Virus record (IMG/VR): IMGVR_UViG_3300020159_000590
Coordinates: 1-26,835 of that record
DNA: 26,835 nucleotides
Source: a virus
Reading direction: 5' to 3' (one strand)
Below, piece after piece: positions 1 through 8,302 of the stretch. Every line of letters begins with the position of its first letter. Position 1 is the first letter of the stretch. The notes beneath the pieces are model-generated. The model was not told the DNA's origin and ran no database searches. It worked only from the letters and a program-made list of their open reading frames with translations. The translations under genes were made by a program, and so were the position numbers.

Positions 1-378
1 ATCACGAATCTCCCTTACTTGCGATTCTGAGTAATATGATCTTACTTGAAATCCTCTTGCTCCACCCTTTTGAGATCCCGTTGGAAATGGAATGACTCCT
101 CGTCTCATTAATGATGGCATATATTTTTTATGTCTATTAACTAAATCAGCAGTCTCTCTAACAGTATAGGCTCTTTCACGCTTCTTTTTAAAATCAGAAA
201 TTAAACAACTTTCAATTTGATCTTTTGTTATATTATAAACAGACATAATACCGTTAGACTTATTAAGGTGATGAATTCTCACAAGGTCTCCATTTAGAAA
301 CCAAACTTTTTTATTCCCTGGAATTACAGGGAGGACATTGTAGCCTTCATTCTCAATAGTTCCTTTTTTAATAGCCAT
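1..378 (-). CDS. Helix-turn-helix (MerR/excisionase-like) DNA-binding protein, 3' end cut off by window edge
   Basis: The reading frame opens with ATG at 378 (MAIKKGTIENEGYNVLP) and runs 126 codons without a stop to base 1, so the C-terminus is missing. A good ribosome binding site (GGAGG) lies five to six bases before the ATG. Residues about 70-126 contain YTVRETADLVNR, then a predicted turn and second helix, then an RRGVIPFPTG wing and a basic SQKGGARGFQVRSYY segment. This is the layout of MerR- or excisionase-type winged helix-turn-helix proteins, which many actinophages carry near structural genes. The first 70 residues are a separate unrecognised domain. The gene overlaps the zinc-ribbon gene upstream by 55 bases in another frame, so the two are probably translated together. 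A regulatory role is inference; no target site is visible. Confidence 0.72.
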   Translation of the reverse strand, partial: MAIKKGTIENEGYNVLPVIPGNKKVWFLNGDLVRIHHLNKSNGIMSVYNITKDQIESCLISDFKKKRERAYTVRETADLVNRHKKYMPSLMRRGVIPFPTGSQKGGARGFQVRSYYSESQVREIRD

Positions 379-515
379 AGACCCTCCGCAGAATTCTCTG
401 GTCGGTTATAAAAACTTCTTGCTCCACAAGAAATGCAATAAGTTTCAAGGTGTCCGATTGAACTGTACTGTCTATCAAGAAACATTCTCCCATTACATTT
501 TTTACATTTTATCAT
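324..515 (-). CDS. Small zinc-ribbon protein
   Basis: A 63-residue protein with two CxxC knuckles, CKKC at residues 4-7 and CISC at about 27-30, separated by about 20 residues: a minimal zinc ribbon. The rest is a short tail with no recognised domain. The ATG overlaps the TAA of the preceding tail gene (TAATG) and there is no strong ribosome binding site, so it probably depends on translational coupling. The next gene, a probable DNA-binding protein, begins inside it with its own ribosome binding site. Such tiny zinc ribbons often bind nucleic acid or protein; which applies here cannot be told. It could also be a small virion or assembly factor because it ends the tail gene run. Confidence 0.7.
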   Translation of the reverse strand: MIKCKKCNGRMFLDRQYSSIGHLETYCISCGARSFYNRPENSAEGLWLLKKELLRMKATMSSL

Positions 516-961
516 TAATTGGGCACACCAATAATAATTAAGTGAACATCAACGCCTGCTTCTCCAGAGGTGTTAAATTTTACAACTCCTGAAATACCAG
601 CAGTTGTTGGTCTATTTAAAATAACTGTAACATTTTTTCCAGCAGCAGTTGCACCAATATTTATTGCTGTTGCTGTTGCAATTGGGGCATACTTAAATTC
701 TCCAGGGAAAGAATACGTAAAATCTTTTTCTTGCCCAGCAGTGACAGTACCAGGACTGGTTATTACATTAACAATACCGCCAACTACTCTAGCCTCACTA
801 ACCTTAATGTTTTGCCTACCCGCATCTTTGGTATCAATAGATCCGTACTGGTATGTTGATGGTGATATTGCTGTGGATAATTCATTAACTATCTGGGCTA
901 ATTGAGATATGTAGGTAACGTCTAGTGGTTGACCACGCTCTGGTAGAGGAATTTTTGCCAT
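515..961 (-). CDS. Small tail-tip/fibre-like structural protein
   Basis: A 148-residue protein. The first 35 residues (PLPERGQPLDVTYISQLAQI and following) look like a short helical trimerisation or attachment segment. The rest alternates short hydrophobic strands rich in T, V, G and I (YSFPGEFKYAPIATAT, ending LIIIGVPN). That pattern is typical of compact beta-sandwich domains at phage fibre tips or receptor-contact proteins. I infer a virion tail-tip component from this and from its place after the fibre gene. The ATG at 961 has no ribosome binding site and lies six bases after a TGGTATAAT promoter candidate, so it may be made from a leaderless mRNA as well as from read-through of the tail operon. 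The exact function is not recognised. Confidence 0.7.
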   Translation of the reverse strand: MAKIPLPERGQPLDVTYISQLAQIVNELSTAISPSTYQYGSIDTKDAGRQNIKVSEARVVGGIVNVITSPGTVTAGQEKDFTYSFPGEFKYAPIATATAINIGATAAGKNVTVILNRPTTAGISGVVKFNTSGEAGVDVHLIIIGVPN

Positions 962-967
962 AATACT

Positions 968-976
968 ATTATACCA
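968..976 (-). promoter_or_regulatory. Extended -10 promoter giving a possible leaderless mRNA
   Basis: On the minus strand the bases read TGGTATAAT, a perfect TGn-TATAAT extended -10 element. Six bases separate its end from the ATG at 961, so the start point, expected about seven bases after the hexamer, would fall on the A of the ATG. No ribosome binding site lies between. No -35 hexamer is seen at the normal distance, as is usual for extended -10 promoters. The motif overlaps the last codons (Val-Val-stop) of the upstream gene. Confidence 0.55.
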
Positions 977-1451
977 CTAGGCTTACTGGATCAGACTCAA
1001 AAAGGGTAGCCTTTATAAATCTCTGCTTAGGAAATGTTGGAACTTGAAGAGCAAACTTTACAGTAGTATATCCTGATGGAACCTGAATAGTGGATGAGGA
1101 TGTTTTAACAGGTTCCTTATAAATAAACTCATCGGATCCCCACTTAACATACAAATCAAAATCAGGCTTTAAATTTGCTGGAGGAGTCCAAACAATGTTA
1201 ATAATTTGTTTGTTTTCACTTGGTACCACAGAGTGTGGAATCCAAGGCTCTGGCGCAGGAACCCCATCTACAACTCTATCTCTATCTATCTCAGGCTCAA
1301 CATTAACTTTATATCTTGGAGACCAGTGAGAAGTTCTATTTCTGTCTTCAGAAACTACCCTATATCTAACCAAATAACTTTGCAATTCCCCATTGAATGC
1401 TGGAAGATCTTGTTTTTTAATTATTACTTTTTTTACTGTTATGTCTGACAC
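969..1451 (-). CDS. Fibronectin type III-like minor tail protein
   Basis: A 160-residue protein starting with GTG at 1451; the start overlaps the TAG of the fibre gene upstream (TAGTG). Residues 15-50 (YLVRYRVVSEDRNRTSHWSP) have the strand pattern with conserved aromatic residues of the first half of a fibronectin III domain. A second strand-rich part follows (IINIVWTPP, DLYVKWG, TTVKFALQVP). The family is common in phage tail tips, where such domains act as spacers or bind carbohydrate weakly. No enzyme motif is seen. The gene ends GTG GTA TAA, and these codons also form the promoter of the next gene. Position between two fibre-like genes supports a virion role. Confidence 0.6.
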   Translation of the reverse strand: MSDITVKKVIIKKQDLPAFNGELQSYLVRYRVVSEDRNRTSHWSPRYKVNVEPEIDRDRVVDGVPAPEPWIPHSVVPSENKQIINIVWTPPANLKPDFDLYVKWGSDEFIYKEPVKTSSSTIQVPSGYTTVKFALQVPTFPKQRFIKATLFESDPVSLVV

Positions 1452-2848
1452 TAAAGCACATCCATCCCAAACCTAAACTCAATATGGTTGGTTGTATTAG
1501 GAAACTTAAGAATTGGTTGAGCCCCTGTATTTTTAATAACAGAGTAACCGCTTAAGCCATAAACAGGATTGGAAGATGTTATATTTTCTAATCTTAGGGC
1601 ATCCAATGCAATATAGTAGTCATCGCTTGGAGAATCAATCTGTACTGTTGGAGACACTGCAGTTGAAGATACGGTAGTACCTGTGCTATTATATTTTATA
1701 GTATTTGATGTAACTTCTGTAATTTCAAATGTGCCGTCAAATCTTCCAGAGTTACCTAAACCAGCAACAATAATTTTATCTCCTACACTAAAACTATGAT
1801 TAGTAGAAGTTGTTAAAGTTACAACAGTAGAGGTTGCAGACTTATTACTAACCAGTGCAGTACCCTTTATTACTGTAGCGTAAATTTTTACTGTATCCAC
1901 AACTTTCCAAGTAAAGCCAGATGTTTTGAGTAAGTTTTGCAATGCTACCGTAGAAACAAAATACCTGTTAGTTGCAAAATCAACCCCCAAGTCTGTTTCT
2001 TTTACTACTACCTGAAACCTTGCATACTGTGCTCCTGTAGCATTTGCTTCATCTGTATCTGAAAATTCAATAACAATCCTTACTTCATCTGGTTGACTTG
2101 TAGACTCTCCATCTTTATTTACAACAGAAAATGCAAGTTTAAGTTGATCAGTAAGAGCATTTTTATCAAAGTCAAGACCTGCTCCAGTTAGGTGTATGTG
2201 AGTTGAACCTGTTGGAATGCCAACTACTCCTCCTGTAAGAGATAGGTTGCTCATATCTCCTCTTATCATCATTATGTTATTTAAAAATCTACATCTTTCA
2301 TATCTGTTTACTCTTTCAGAGTTTGTAAAAATTGGATTATCTGCGTTAGTTTGGAATACTGGGAGTTCTGTTAGTGTTCCAGTTGAAGAGTATTTTCTTG
2401 ATGAGTCTAATTTATAAGAACCAGAAATAACATTGTTCTCACCTAAAGATATTTGTATGCTCGGAATGGGTAATGAGTTTGTCTCTGTGTGGTGCTGCCA
2501 AGTTTCTGTTTCGCTAAAAGAATAAATGGTTTTACTATCGTAGGCTCCTGCACTTGGATTGGCTCCAGCAGACCAAACTCCTACCTCAGTTATTTCATAT
2601 CTTTCTGCTGTAGGAAGTTCTGCTGTAAAAACAATTTTTGACTGGCCTGCTTCAGTAACATAGCCACGAGAAATAATAGGTACACGAAACATTTCAAAGT
2701 CTAATGATTGCTTGCCTGAATAGTCTCCAAGTGTTCCCTCAGAGGCGAGTGGCTTTGCTCCACAGCCAATTGCAATATGTGAAGCATAGGCTGGAGCCTG
2801 TCCAATAAGATATTTAGCCAAAATACTCTTACCTGTATTAGTTATCAT
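1451..2848 (-). CDS. Tail fibre/baseplate-associated structural protein
   Basis: A 465-residue protein with ATG at 2848 preceded by a clear ribosome binding site (AGAGGTG). The N-terminal 120 residues (ITNTGKSILAKYLIGQAPAY, AIGCGAKPL, YEITEVGVWS) resemble the attachment domain at the start of many phage fibre or baseplate-periphery proteins that replace the classical phage-collar type. Residues about 338-402 form a compact beta module (VTLTTSTNHSFSVGDKIIVA, then FDGTFEITEV and TIKYNSTGT) that I recognise as a recurrent unit in environmental phage structural proteins. The central part is beta-rich and unassigned. No chaperone or hydrolase domain is visible. I infer a host-contacting fibre or its adaptor; the receptor is unknown. 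Confidence 0.68.
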   Translation of the reverse strand: MITNTGKSILAKYLIGQAPAYASHIAIGCGAKPLASEGTLGDYSGKQSLDFEMFRVPIISRGYVTEAGQSKIVFTAELPTAERYEITEVGVWSAGANPSAGAYDSKTIYSFSETETWQHHTETNSLPIPSIQISLGENNVISGSYKLDSSRKYSSTGTLTELPVFQTNADNPIFTNSERVNRYERCRFLNNIMMIRGDMSNLSLTGGVVGIPTGSTHIHLTGAGLDFDKNALTDQLKLAFSVVNKDGESTSQPDEVRIVIEFSDTDEANATGAQYARFQVVVKETDLGVDFATNRYFVSTVALQNLLKTSGFTWKVVDTVKIYATVIKGTALVSNKSATSTVVTLTTSTNHSFSVGDKIIVAGLGNSGRFDGTFEITEVTSNTIKYNSTGTTVSSTAVSPTVQIDSPSDDYYIALDALRLENITSSNPVYGLSGYSVIKNTGAQPILKFPNTTNHIEFRFGMDVL

Positions 2849-2850
2849 TT

Positions 2851-3363
2851 TTACACCTCTCCATATATTGTACCATTAAGTATCTCTCCACTATCTAATA
2901 TTTCAATATCTACTTGCTCGTCAGGCTCAAGTGAGGAGATATTTATAACAAGATCTCCAGTCGTTGGATCTATATAGACTACTTCGCCATTTGGCCCTGT
3001 TCCATAGGCTGGAAGTTTGCCTTCTAGTTTAATAGAAAAGTTTTTAAAATATGTATCTGAAGTGCTTTCTAGTCTAATTATATTGTTTGGATTATACTGA
3101 ATATATAAGTCTTTTAGATTTTTTATAGGGCTGTACAAAACATCTTGTCCATTAATAATATCGTTTCTTGAAATATTGATTAATTCCTGTCCCCCAATAT
3201 TTTCAAAAACTAAATCTAGCATTCTTTCGGCATCTAGATCTGGATTATAAAGAGCAATCATCTCTGGAGTTGCAGGTTTTGTTGCCTTCTGAGATAAGTT
3301 TAACTGCTCCATATGGCGCTGTGAAATAGACGTAGACTGATTTGCTACCGCATCTGTTGCCAT
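2851..3363 (-). CDS. Minor tail protein of unknown role
   Basis: A 170-residue protein whose ATG overlaps the TAA of the large hub gene (TAATG). The first 45 residues are polar and probably disordered or helical (SISQRHMEQLNLSQKA). Residues 45-170 are strand-rich and acidic (LESTSDTYFKNFSIKLEGKL, GPNGEVVYIDPTTGDLVINI). Nothing in it matches an enzyme. It sits between the hub/tail-tip protein and the fibre, so it is likely a connector or tip subunit. I do not recognise the family; the structural assignment rests on gene order and tight coupling. Confidence 0.6.
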   Translation of the reverse strand: MATDAVANQSTSISQRHMEQLNLSQKATKPATPEMIALYNPDLDAERMLDLVFENIGGQELINISRNDIINGQDVLYSPIKNLKDLYIQYNPNNIIRLESTSDTYFKNFSIKLEGKLPAYGTGPNGEVVYIDPTTGDLVINISSLEPDEQVDIEILDSGEILNGTIYGEV

Positions 3364-6300
3364 TAAACTACCTCACTTAAAAATACTGTCATTGATGGAC
3401 CACTTTGATCTTTAGAATACTCCATATTATACACAACAAATCTACTACTTTTTGGTGAAACCATTTCAATTGAATTATCTATATAGTCTAAACTAACGAT
3501 GTCTCCTAATTGAATCATGGGGTTTGCAAAAATCTTAACTCCAACAGACTTTCTTGGCTTCATTATTTTATTAATAACCCAGGACATTAAGTCTTCTGCA
3601 GCATCGTGTGACTGAACATAAGGTACATCTAAAATAAAATCTTTCTTTCCATAAGACATTCTGCTTAATTTTATATCTTGGTAATCTTTTTTAATTTTAA
3701 ATGGTGAGACTACTAAAGAAGATCCAACTAGTTCTGGGTTAGCAAGGTTACTATTTTTTGAAAAATAATCATCAACTGTTAAGTCTACATTTGATTCCTG
3801 AGTAAATGTTATTCCTTGTATTTTTAAGAAGTTTCCAGATGTTGAATCTAAACTTAATGAAGTATCTGTTGCATTGAAAACTAAAAACTCTGCTCCGTAA
3901 GATCCTGCTCTAAATCCAGAAACAACATATCCCTTAAGTCTATTAAAAGTAGGAGAAATTTTTGCATAAAGGGCTGGATAGTAGTCATATCTAATATTAA
4001 ATGATGCAGCCTCTCTCATAATTGTCCCAAATTCTTCAAAGTACATTCTAAAATAATTTGGCTCAGCAGAACTTATTCCTGATAGATATGTAGATTGCAC
4101 TACTCCGCTCATAGCATACTTCATAAATGATGCATTTGCAGTTATTTCAGAATCCGCAAACGCTGAGGCGATGGGGGCATTAAGTTTAAAAGCAGTATTT
4201 TGTGAGTAGTTGTTTCCTAAAGCATATATGTTTTCAAACATCACTCTAGATGAACCACGAACGAAAAGAGCCATATTCTTATATACTGGAAGCGGATCTT
4301 CATCGTCTACTGTTGCAATAAGGCTATTATTTATATATAAAAAGAATCTTCTTCTTGTTCCTATATCTTGATATTCAACAGACAAATCGTAAACTGTTGG
4401 TCGATCTTCGTTATTCATTCTATACTGACCAGTAAACTTTCCATCATCAACAACAATACCTGCTAAACCTTCATATAGTTTGATTGGAATAGCAGAAGAG
4501 CCAGCAGCCTTTATCTTATAAAATATTACGTCATTTACATTTTCTGCTTCAGCATTATCTAAATTATTTGACCCTAAACCAACAATTTCAAAATAATATC
4601 CATTGTTTGTTGATGGGTTAATCATAACAGCAAGCCCACCAGAGCCACCAGTTACACTTATATTTTTATTTGGACCAGTTCCTTTGACTGTAAAAAATGT
4701 AGAAGCACCAATAGCAGTTTGTCCAAAGTTTTGATCATTTTCAATTTTTCCAACAATTCTCATTCTAGTTCCAAAGTGTTTGTACTTGTCGTCTAGTTCT
4801 TTGTATACATAAGAAACAAAATCAAGTGGGGATTCTGTTGTAGTAAACCCTGGGCCATTCATGATTAATGCTGAAGATTGAACTGTTCCTGCTTTTGTAG
4901 ATGACATAGCATTTATATCTGATTCAGAAATATACTTTGTTGATAAGGCATTTTTAATAATTCCGTTTCTTGATGTTTTTTGTGCAAGGGTATTATTTAT
5001 TCCTGCAGGACCAACTGTTGTTGATGGTAGAGTTTGGCCTAATGTAAATAGATATTTTGATTCCATAGTACATCCACGAACGTTATCGTTATTAGACCAA
5101 TAGGCGCTAACACCTGCAGAGTGTTCAACAACTGGTGTTCCAAACTGGCCTCTTCCGTGTTTTGCTACTGGCCCATTCTTTAGTTTTGTAACTCCAAAAA
5201 CTTCTTCGTAATTTGGTTCAGAATATATTCTTATCAAGCCTGTTGGATATATTTTTCCATTAAAAGGTAAAGATGAAAAGTACTTTTGATATTCTTGAAG
5301 GCTATTTATCCAAACATCTCCAGCACCAGTAACATTATACTGTACTGCATCATACTTAATAATTTCTCCATTTGAATAAAAATATCCACTGTTTCTTGTT
5401 AGAAAAGAAATTCCTTCTCCAAGATCCATAACATTATCAACAACCACATTATTTTTTACTGACGGAATTTCTAATGATAGGTTTGATTTTAAGGGTATTG
5501 CGCTTAAAGAGTAGGATGACTGGTTTCCAACTTCATCATTTACAGATCTTGTGCTTTCTTCTCCACCCAGTTCCCAAAGAACTACTGGTTTGTATGCCCA
5601 AACCTTATCACTCATCAAAAGGCTTTGCTGATTTTGCAAAGTTCCCAAAGATCTTTGTATGGATCTTGTAGTATAGGTAATCTTTCCATCATTGTATACT
5701 TCATTGTCCTGAGATGTTATTTCTAAGATATTTGAAAGTTTATTGCTTGTTCTTTCATTCTTGATAACTCCCGCGTCAGAAAAATCTGTAGTTCCATAAA
5801 GAGTTATATCTACTGGCCTTTGATTAACTGACGGCATGATGTAGTCCTTGCTCATCATAACAAAATTATTATATTCATCAAAGAACATTGCAGTTTGTGT
5901 TGAGACTGCAATATCTTCCAGGACCTGGGCTATGCTTTTTTCTGGAGGAATAAAGAAGAAAGGAATAATAACTTCTGATTCTCCTTCAACTCTTTTAAAA
6001 ACATAGTTAGAAAATCCGATAGAGTCAAGAAGTAGTGAGACTGCAGAACTAACAGATGTGTTTGTAAGTAAAATTTGTGGAGCAATCTTTGACTCAAAGT
6101 AAAAATATAAATCTCTAAGTTCTATAGAAACCTGCTTAGATTGATTATCTAGTTTTGGAAAGCCATCAGAGTACATAGTCTTGATTGGCAAGTAGTACTC
6201 AATACCAGAGTTGTCTGTAATAACTTCATAAAGTTTTATTTGAATATTTTTTGATACATACTTGCTAATAATACTTCCCGAATTGCCTGGATGAAATGTA

Positions 6301-7646
6301 TCATCAAAGTCAAACAAGGTTATAGATCCTGTTGACGCAAGAAGTTGACCAACGGGCAATCCGCTAACACCTAAGTCTGAAGCGCTTTTATTAACAGAAA
6401 ATTCCAAGACCCTATCGCTTAAATCTGCTACAAGTCTTGGAGATAGTTCAATTAAGTCAAATGTAGAATCGAACTTATTCATACTATCAATAACAATTCT
6501 TATTCCAGAAATATATTCAAATTCTTTATACTTTGTTTGATTGTTTAAAATAAATGCTGGCGGATTAGTAAAGTCTGTAACAAGACTTGTACGAGTTCCA
6601 ACAACAGAATCTTCTAAACCCCAACCATAAGAAGGAGTAAATGTTTTCCATTGACCCTGATACCAAATATGATATACGCCCAAAGATATGCTATTAGAAA
6701 TAATTAAATAAGTATCTCCCTCTTGGGCTGTTTCTGGCTTTAATGTTTCTGAAGATAACTCTTCAATAAAATTAAATACATTAGAATATATCTGTGGAAC
6801 AATTAGTCCATAGGAAATTTCAACATAGCCGTCAGATCCGATGATTGCCTGTCCATCTTTTCTTCTATCTCTATCAGAAAAAGATATAGCATCTACCCAA
6901 CTATTATTTTTTAATACTTGAATCTTCCAGTTATTTGGTGTTGTTTGATTTACTTCTCCATAGTATGGATCTAAAAATGTTTCAGACGGGCTAGAGAATG
7001 TTCCATAGTCTAATTCTCCTGTGTTTGTTTGCATCTTTACTATAAGTCTGTTTGCTGGAATCTTTTCTTTATATACAACAAATGGTGCTGTATCTTCTAT
7101 TCTATGTCTTCCATTAATAGTTTTATTAGCAACTCCATACTCAGTACCGTCTTCTGTTCTAAAAGAAGTCCAATATTTAAAGGGATCATTTTTATCTGAC
7201 ATATAGTATCTTGGTCTTTTAGCCATATTAATATTTGGATTATGTAGGTATCTTCCATTAAGATAGGTTGCTTTATTAATACCAGATCTTGGTCTTTGAT
7301 ATGTAAAGCATTCTTCCAAAGAATATAACATCTTCATTTTTTCTTTAACTGGTTTTAGCGTAGTTGGTGTTCCATCATCATCAAAGCCTCCATCAATAAC
7401 TACATCTGCATCAGTTGCTCCAGTGTAATATTTAATTGCTCCAGTCGAACTACCTGAATCTAGTGGGTCAAAGGTATTTGGAATTGTTCTATAGGGAGAT
7501 GTTGCCTGTGTTGGGCGGTATCTATAGTTTCCTACCATAGAGATGTTTGTTGCAATGTTCATATTCCATTCAGCAATAACTGAAGATTTTGTTTTAACAG
7601 AAGAACTTGTCTCTATATAATCTAGTAATTCTTTGTCTTGAAACAT
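3363..7646 (-). CDS. Large tail-tip hub / minor tail protein with a concanavalin/LamG-like domain
   Basis: A 1427-residue protein. I take the ATG at 7646 (MFQDKELLDYIE) because it overlaps the TAA of the distal tail gene (TAATG) and has GGAAGAGG just upstream; a TTG codon 11 codons earlier is less likely. Residues about 410-605 (GQLLASTGSITLFDFDD, SAVSLLLDSIGF, AMFFDEYNNFVMM) and 1330-1390 (WVINKIMKPRKSVGVKIFAN, QLGDIVSLDY) look like the split hub core of Tal/gp27-type tail proteins. Residues about 955-1147 look like an inserted concanavalin A/LamG sandwich (KHFGTRMRIVGKIE, RRRFFLYINNSLIATV, MFENIYALG), a fold that often binds glycans. The gene order tape measure, distal tail protein, hub is standard for siphoviruses. 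No peptidoglycan hydrolase motif is seen. Confidence 0.78.
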   Translation of the reverse strand: MFQDKELLDYIETSSSVKTKSSVIAEWNMNIATNISMVGNYRYRPTQATSPYRTIPNTFDPLDSGSSTGAIKYYTGATDADVVIDGGFDDDGTPTTLKPVKEKMKMLYSLEECFTYQRPRSGINKATYLNGRYLHNPNINMAKRPRYYMSDKNDPFKYWTSFRTEDGTEYGVANKTINGRHRIEDTAPFVVYKEKIPANRLIVKMQTNTGELDYGTFSSPSETFLDPYYGEVNQTTPNNWKIQVLKNNSWVDAISFSDRDRRKDGQAIIGSDGYVEISYGLIVPQIYSNVFNFIEELSSETLKPETAQEGDTYLIISNSISLGVYHIWYQGQWKTFTPSYGWGLEDSVVGTRTSLVTDFTNPPAFILNNQTKYKEFEYISGIRIVIDSMNKFDSTFDLIELSPRLVADLSDRVLEFSVNKSASDLGVSGLPVGQLLASTGSITLFDFDDTFHPGNSGSIISKYVSKNIQIKLYEVITDNSGIEYYLPIKTMYSDGFPKLDNQSKQVSIELRDLYFYFESKIAPQILLTNTSVSSAVSLLLDSIGFSNYVFKRVEGESEVIIPFFFIPPEKSIAQVLEDIAVSTQTAMFFDEYNNFVMMSKDYIMPSVNQRPVDITLYGTTDFSDAGVIKNERTSNKLSNILEITSQDNEVYNDGKITYTTRSIQRSLGTLQNQQSLLMSDKVWAYKPVVLWELGGEESTRSVNDEVGNQSSYSLSAIPLKSNLSLEIPSVKNNVVVDNVMDLGEGISFLTRNSGYFYSNGEIIKYDAVQYNVTGAGDVWINSLQEYQKYFSSLPFNGKIYPTGLIRIYSEPNYEEVFGVTKLKNGPVAKHGRGQFGTPVVEHSAGVSAYWSNNDNVRGCTMESKYLFTLGQTLPSTTVGPAGINNTLAQKTSRNGIIKNALSTKYISESDINAMSSTKAGTVQSSALIMNGPGFTTTESPLDFVSYVYKELDDKYKHFGTRMRIVGKIENDQNFGQTAIGASTFFTVKGTGPNKNISVTGGSGGLAVMINPSTNNGYYFEIVGLGSNNLDNAEAENVNDVIFYKIKAAGSSAIPIKLYEGLAGIVVDDGKFTGQYRMNNEDRPTVYDLSVEYQDIGTRRRFFLYINNSLIATVDDEDPLPVYKNMALFVRGSSRVMFENIYALGNNYSQNTAFKLNAPIASAFADSEITANASFMKYAMSGVVQSTYLSGISSAEPNYFRMYFEEFGTIMREAASFNIRYDYYPALYAKISPTFNRLKGYVVSGFRAGSYGAEFLVFNATDTSLSLDSTSGNFLKIQGITFTQESNVDLTVDDYFSKNSNLANPELVGSSLVVSPFKIKKDYQDIKLSRMSYGKKDFILDVPYVQSHDAAEDLMSWVINKIMKPRKSVGVKIFANPMIQLGDIVSLDYIDNSIEMVSPKSSRFVVYNMEYSKDQSGPSMTVFLSEVV

Positions 7647-8302
7647 TACGCCTCTTCCAGTGTAAGAGACACATTCCAAAAGTCAAAGTTCAAACCACTT
7701 CTTTTTACAACAGAATAGTTAAAGTTTGAGAAGAAGACTTCTATGACTTCATTATACTTATTGACATTATTAAATCTATTGTCTACTGCACTGCTATCTG
7801 TGTCTTCAAAATTTGTGTACTTATCATAAGCAAGGTAAACCCAAAAAGATCCTTTATGATTGTCATACCAATTAAGTAGTTCTACTCCGCCTGCTCCACC
7901 GTCTGTTGTAAATTCTAGTGGGTTAGGCCTTGCTACTGTTGCCTGCATATTTGCATTTCCGCTACTGTTAAAGGCTGCCTTTGTATCATATGCTCTGGAT
8001 GGCAACATGTCCCAAGATGTATTTATTTCTAGTTTATCTGCAATGTGATATGACCTCATTCGTCCATTGATCATTCTCTCCCGCTTTTCAATTCTAACAG
8101 AGTTAAAGTCTATCGCTGACCTATTATCATCAGAGAGGATTAAAAACTCGCTATTGGTGGGTGTAAAGGCCGTAGAGGACCCTATCTCGTTGCCATCTGG
8201 TATATAAAATCCGTCAACTTTTGTACCAGGGTTGTCTGCAAAAAGCATTGCTTGAGGTCTAGAATATTTTTTTCTACCAGACATATAGGTATTATTTGCC
8301 AT
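7646..8302 (-). CDS. Distal tail protein (Dit-like)
   Basis: A 218-residue protein immediately after the tape measure gene, the usual place of the distal tail protein that joins tail tube and tip. The ATG overlaps the tape measure stop codon (TAATG), with an AGGGGGG sequence upstream. The chain is strand-rich and ends with NYSVVKRSGLNFDFWNVSLT, a terminal strand pattern usual in Dit N-domain families. Motifs such as GSFWVYLAYDKY and EVIEVFFSNFNYSV fit a tube-like beta sandwich. Length is near that of short, one-domain Dit proteins. It may alternatively be called a minor tail protein; the position makes Dit the better reading. Confidence 0.72.
   Translation of the reverse strand: MANNTYMSGRKKYSRPQAMLFADNPGTKVDGFYIPDGNEIGSSTAFTPTNSEFLILSDDNRSAIDFNSVRIEKRERMINGRMRSYHIADKLEINTSWDMLPSRAYDTKAAFNSSGNANMQATVARPNPLEFTTDGGAGGVELLNWYDNHKGSFWVYLAYDKYTNFEDTDSSAVDNRFNNVNKYNEVIEVFFSNFNYSVVKRSGLNFDFWNVSLTLEEA

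Noticed and set aside
7644-7679. TTG start at 7679 for the hub protein
   Set aside because: The ATG at 7646 has a TAATG overlap like its neighbours and a GAGG site; the extra 11 residues would only overlap the Dit gene.
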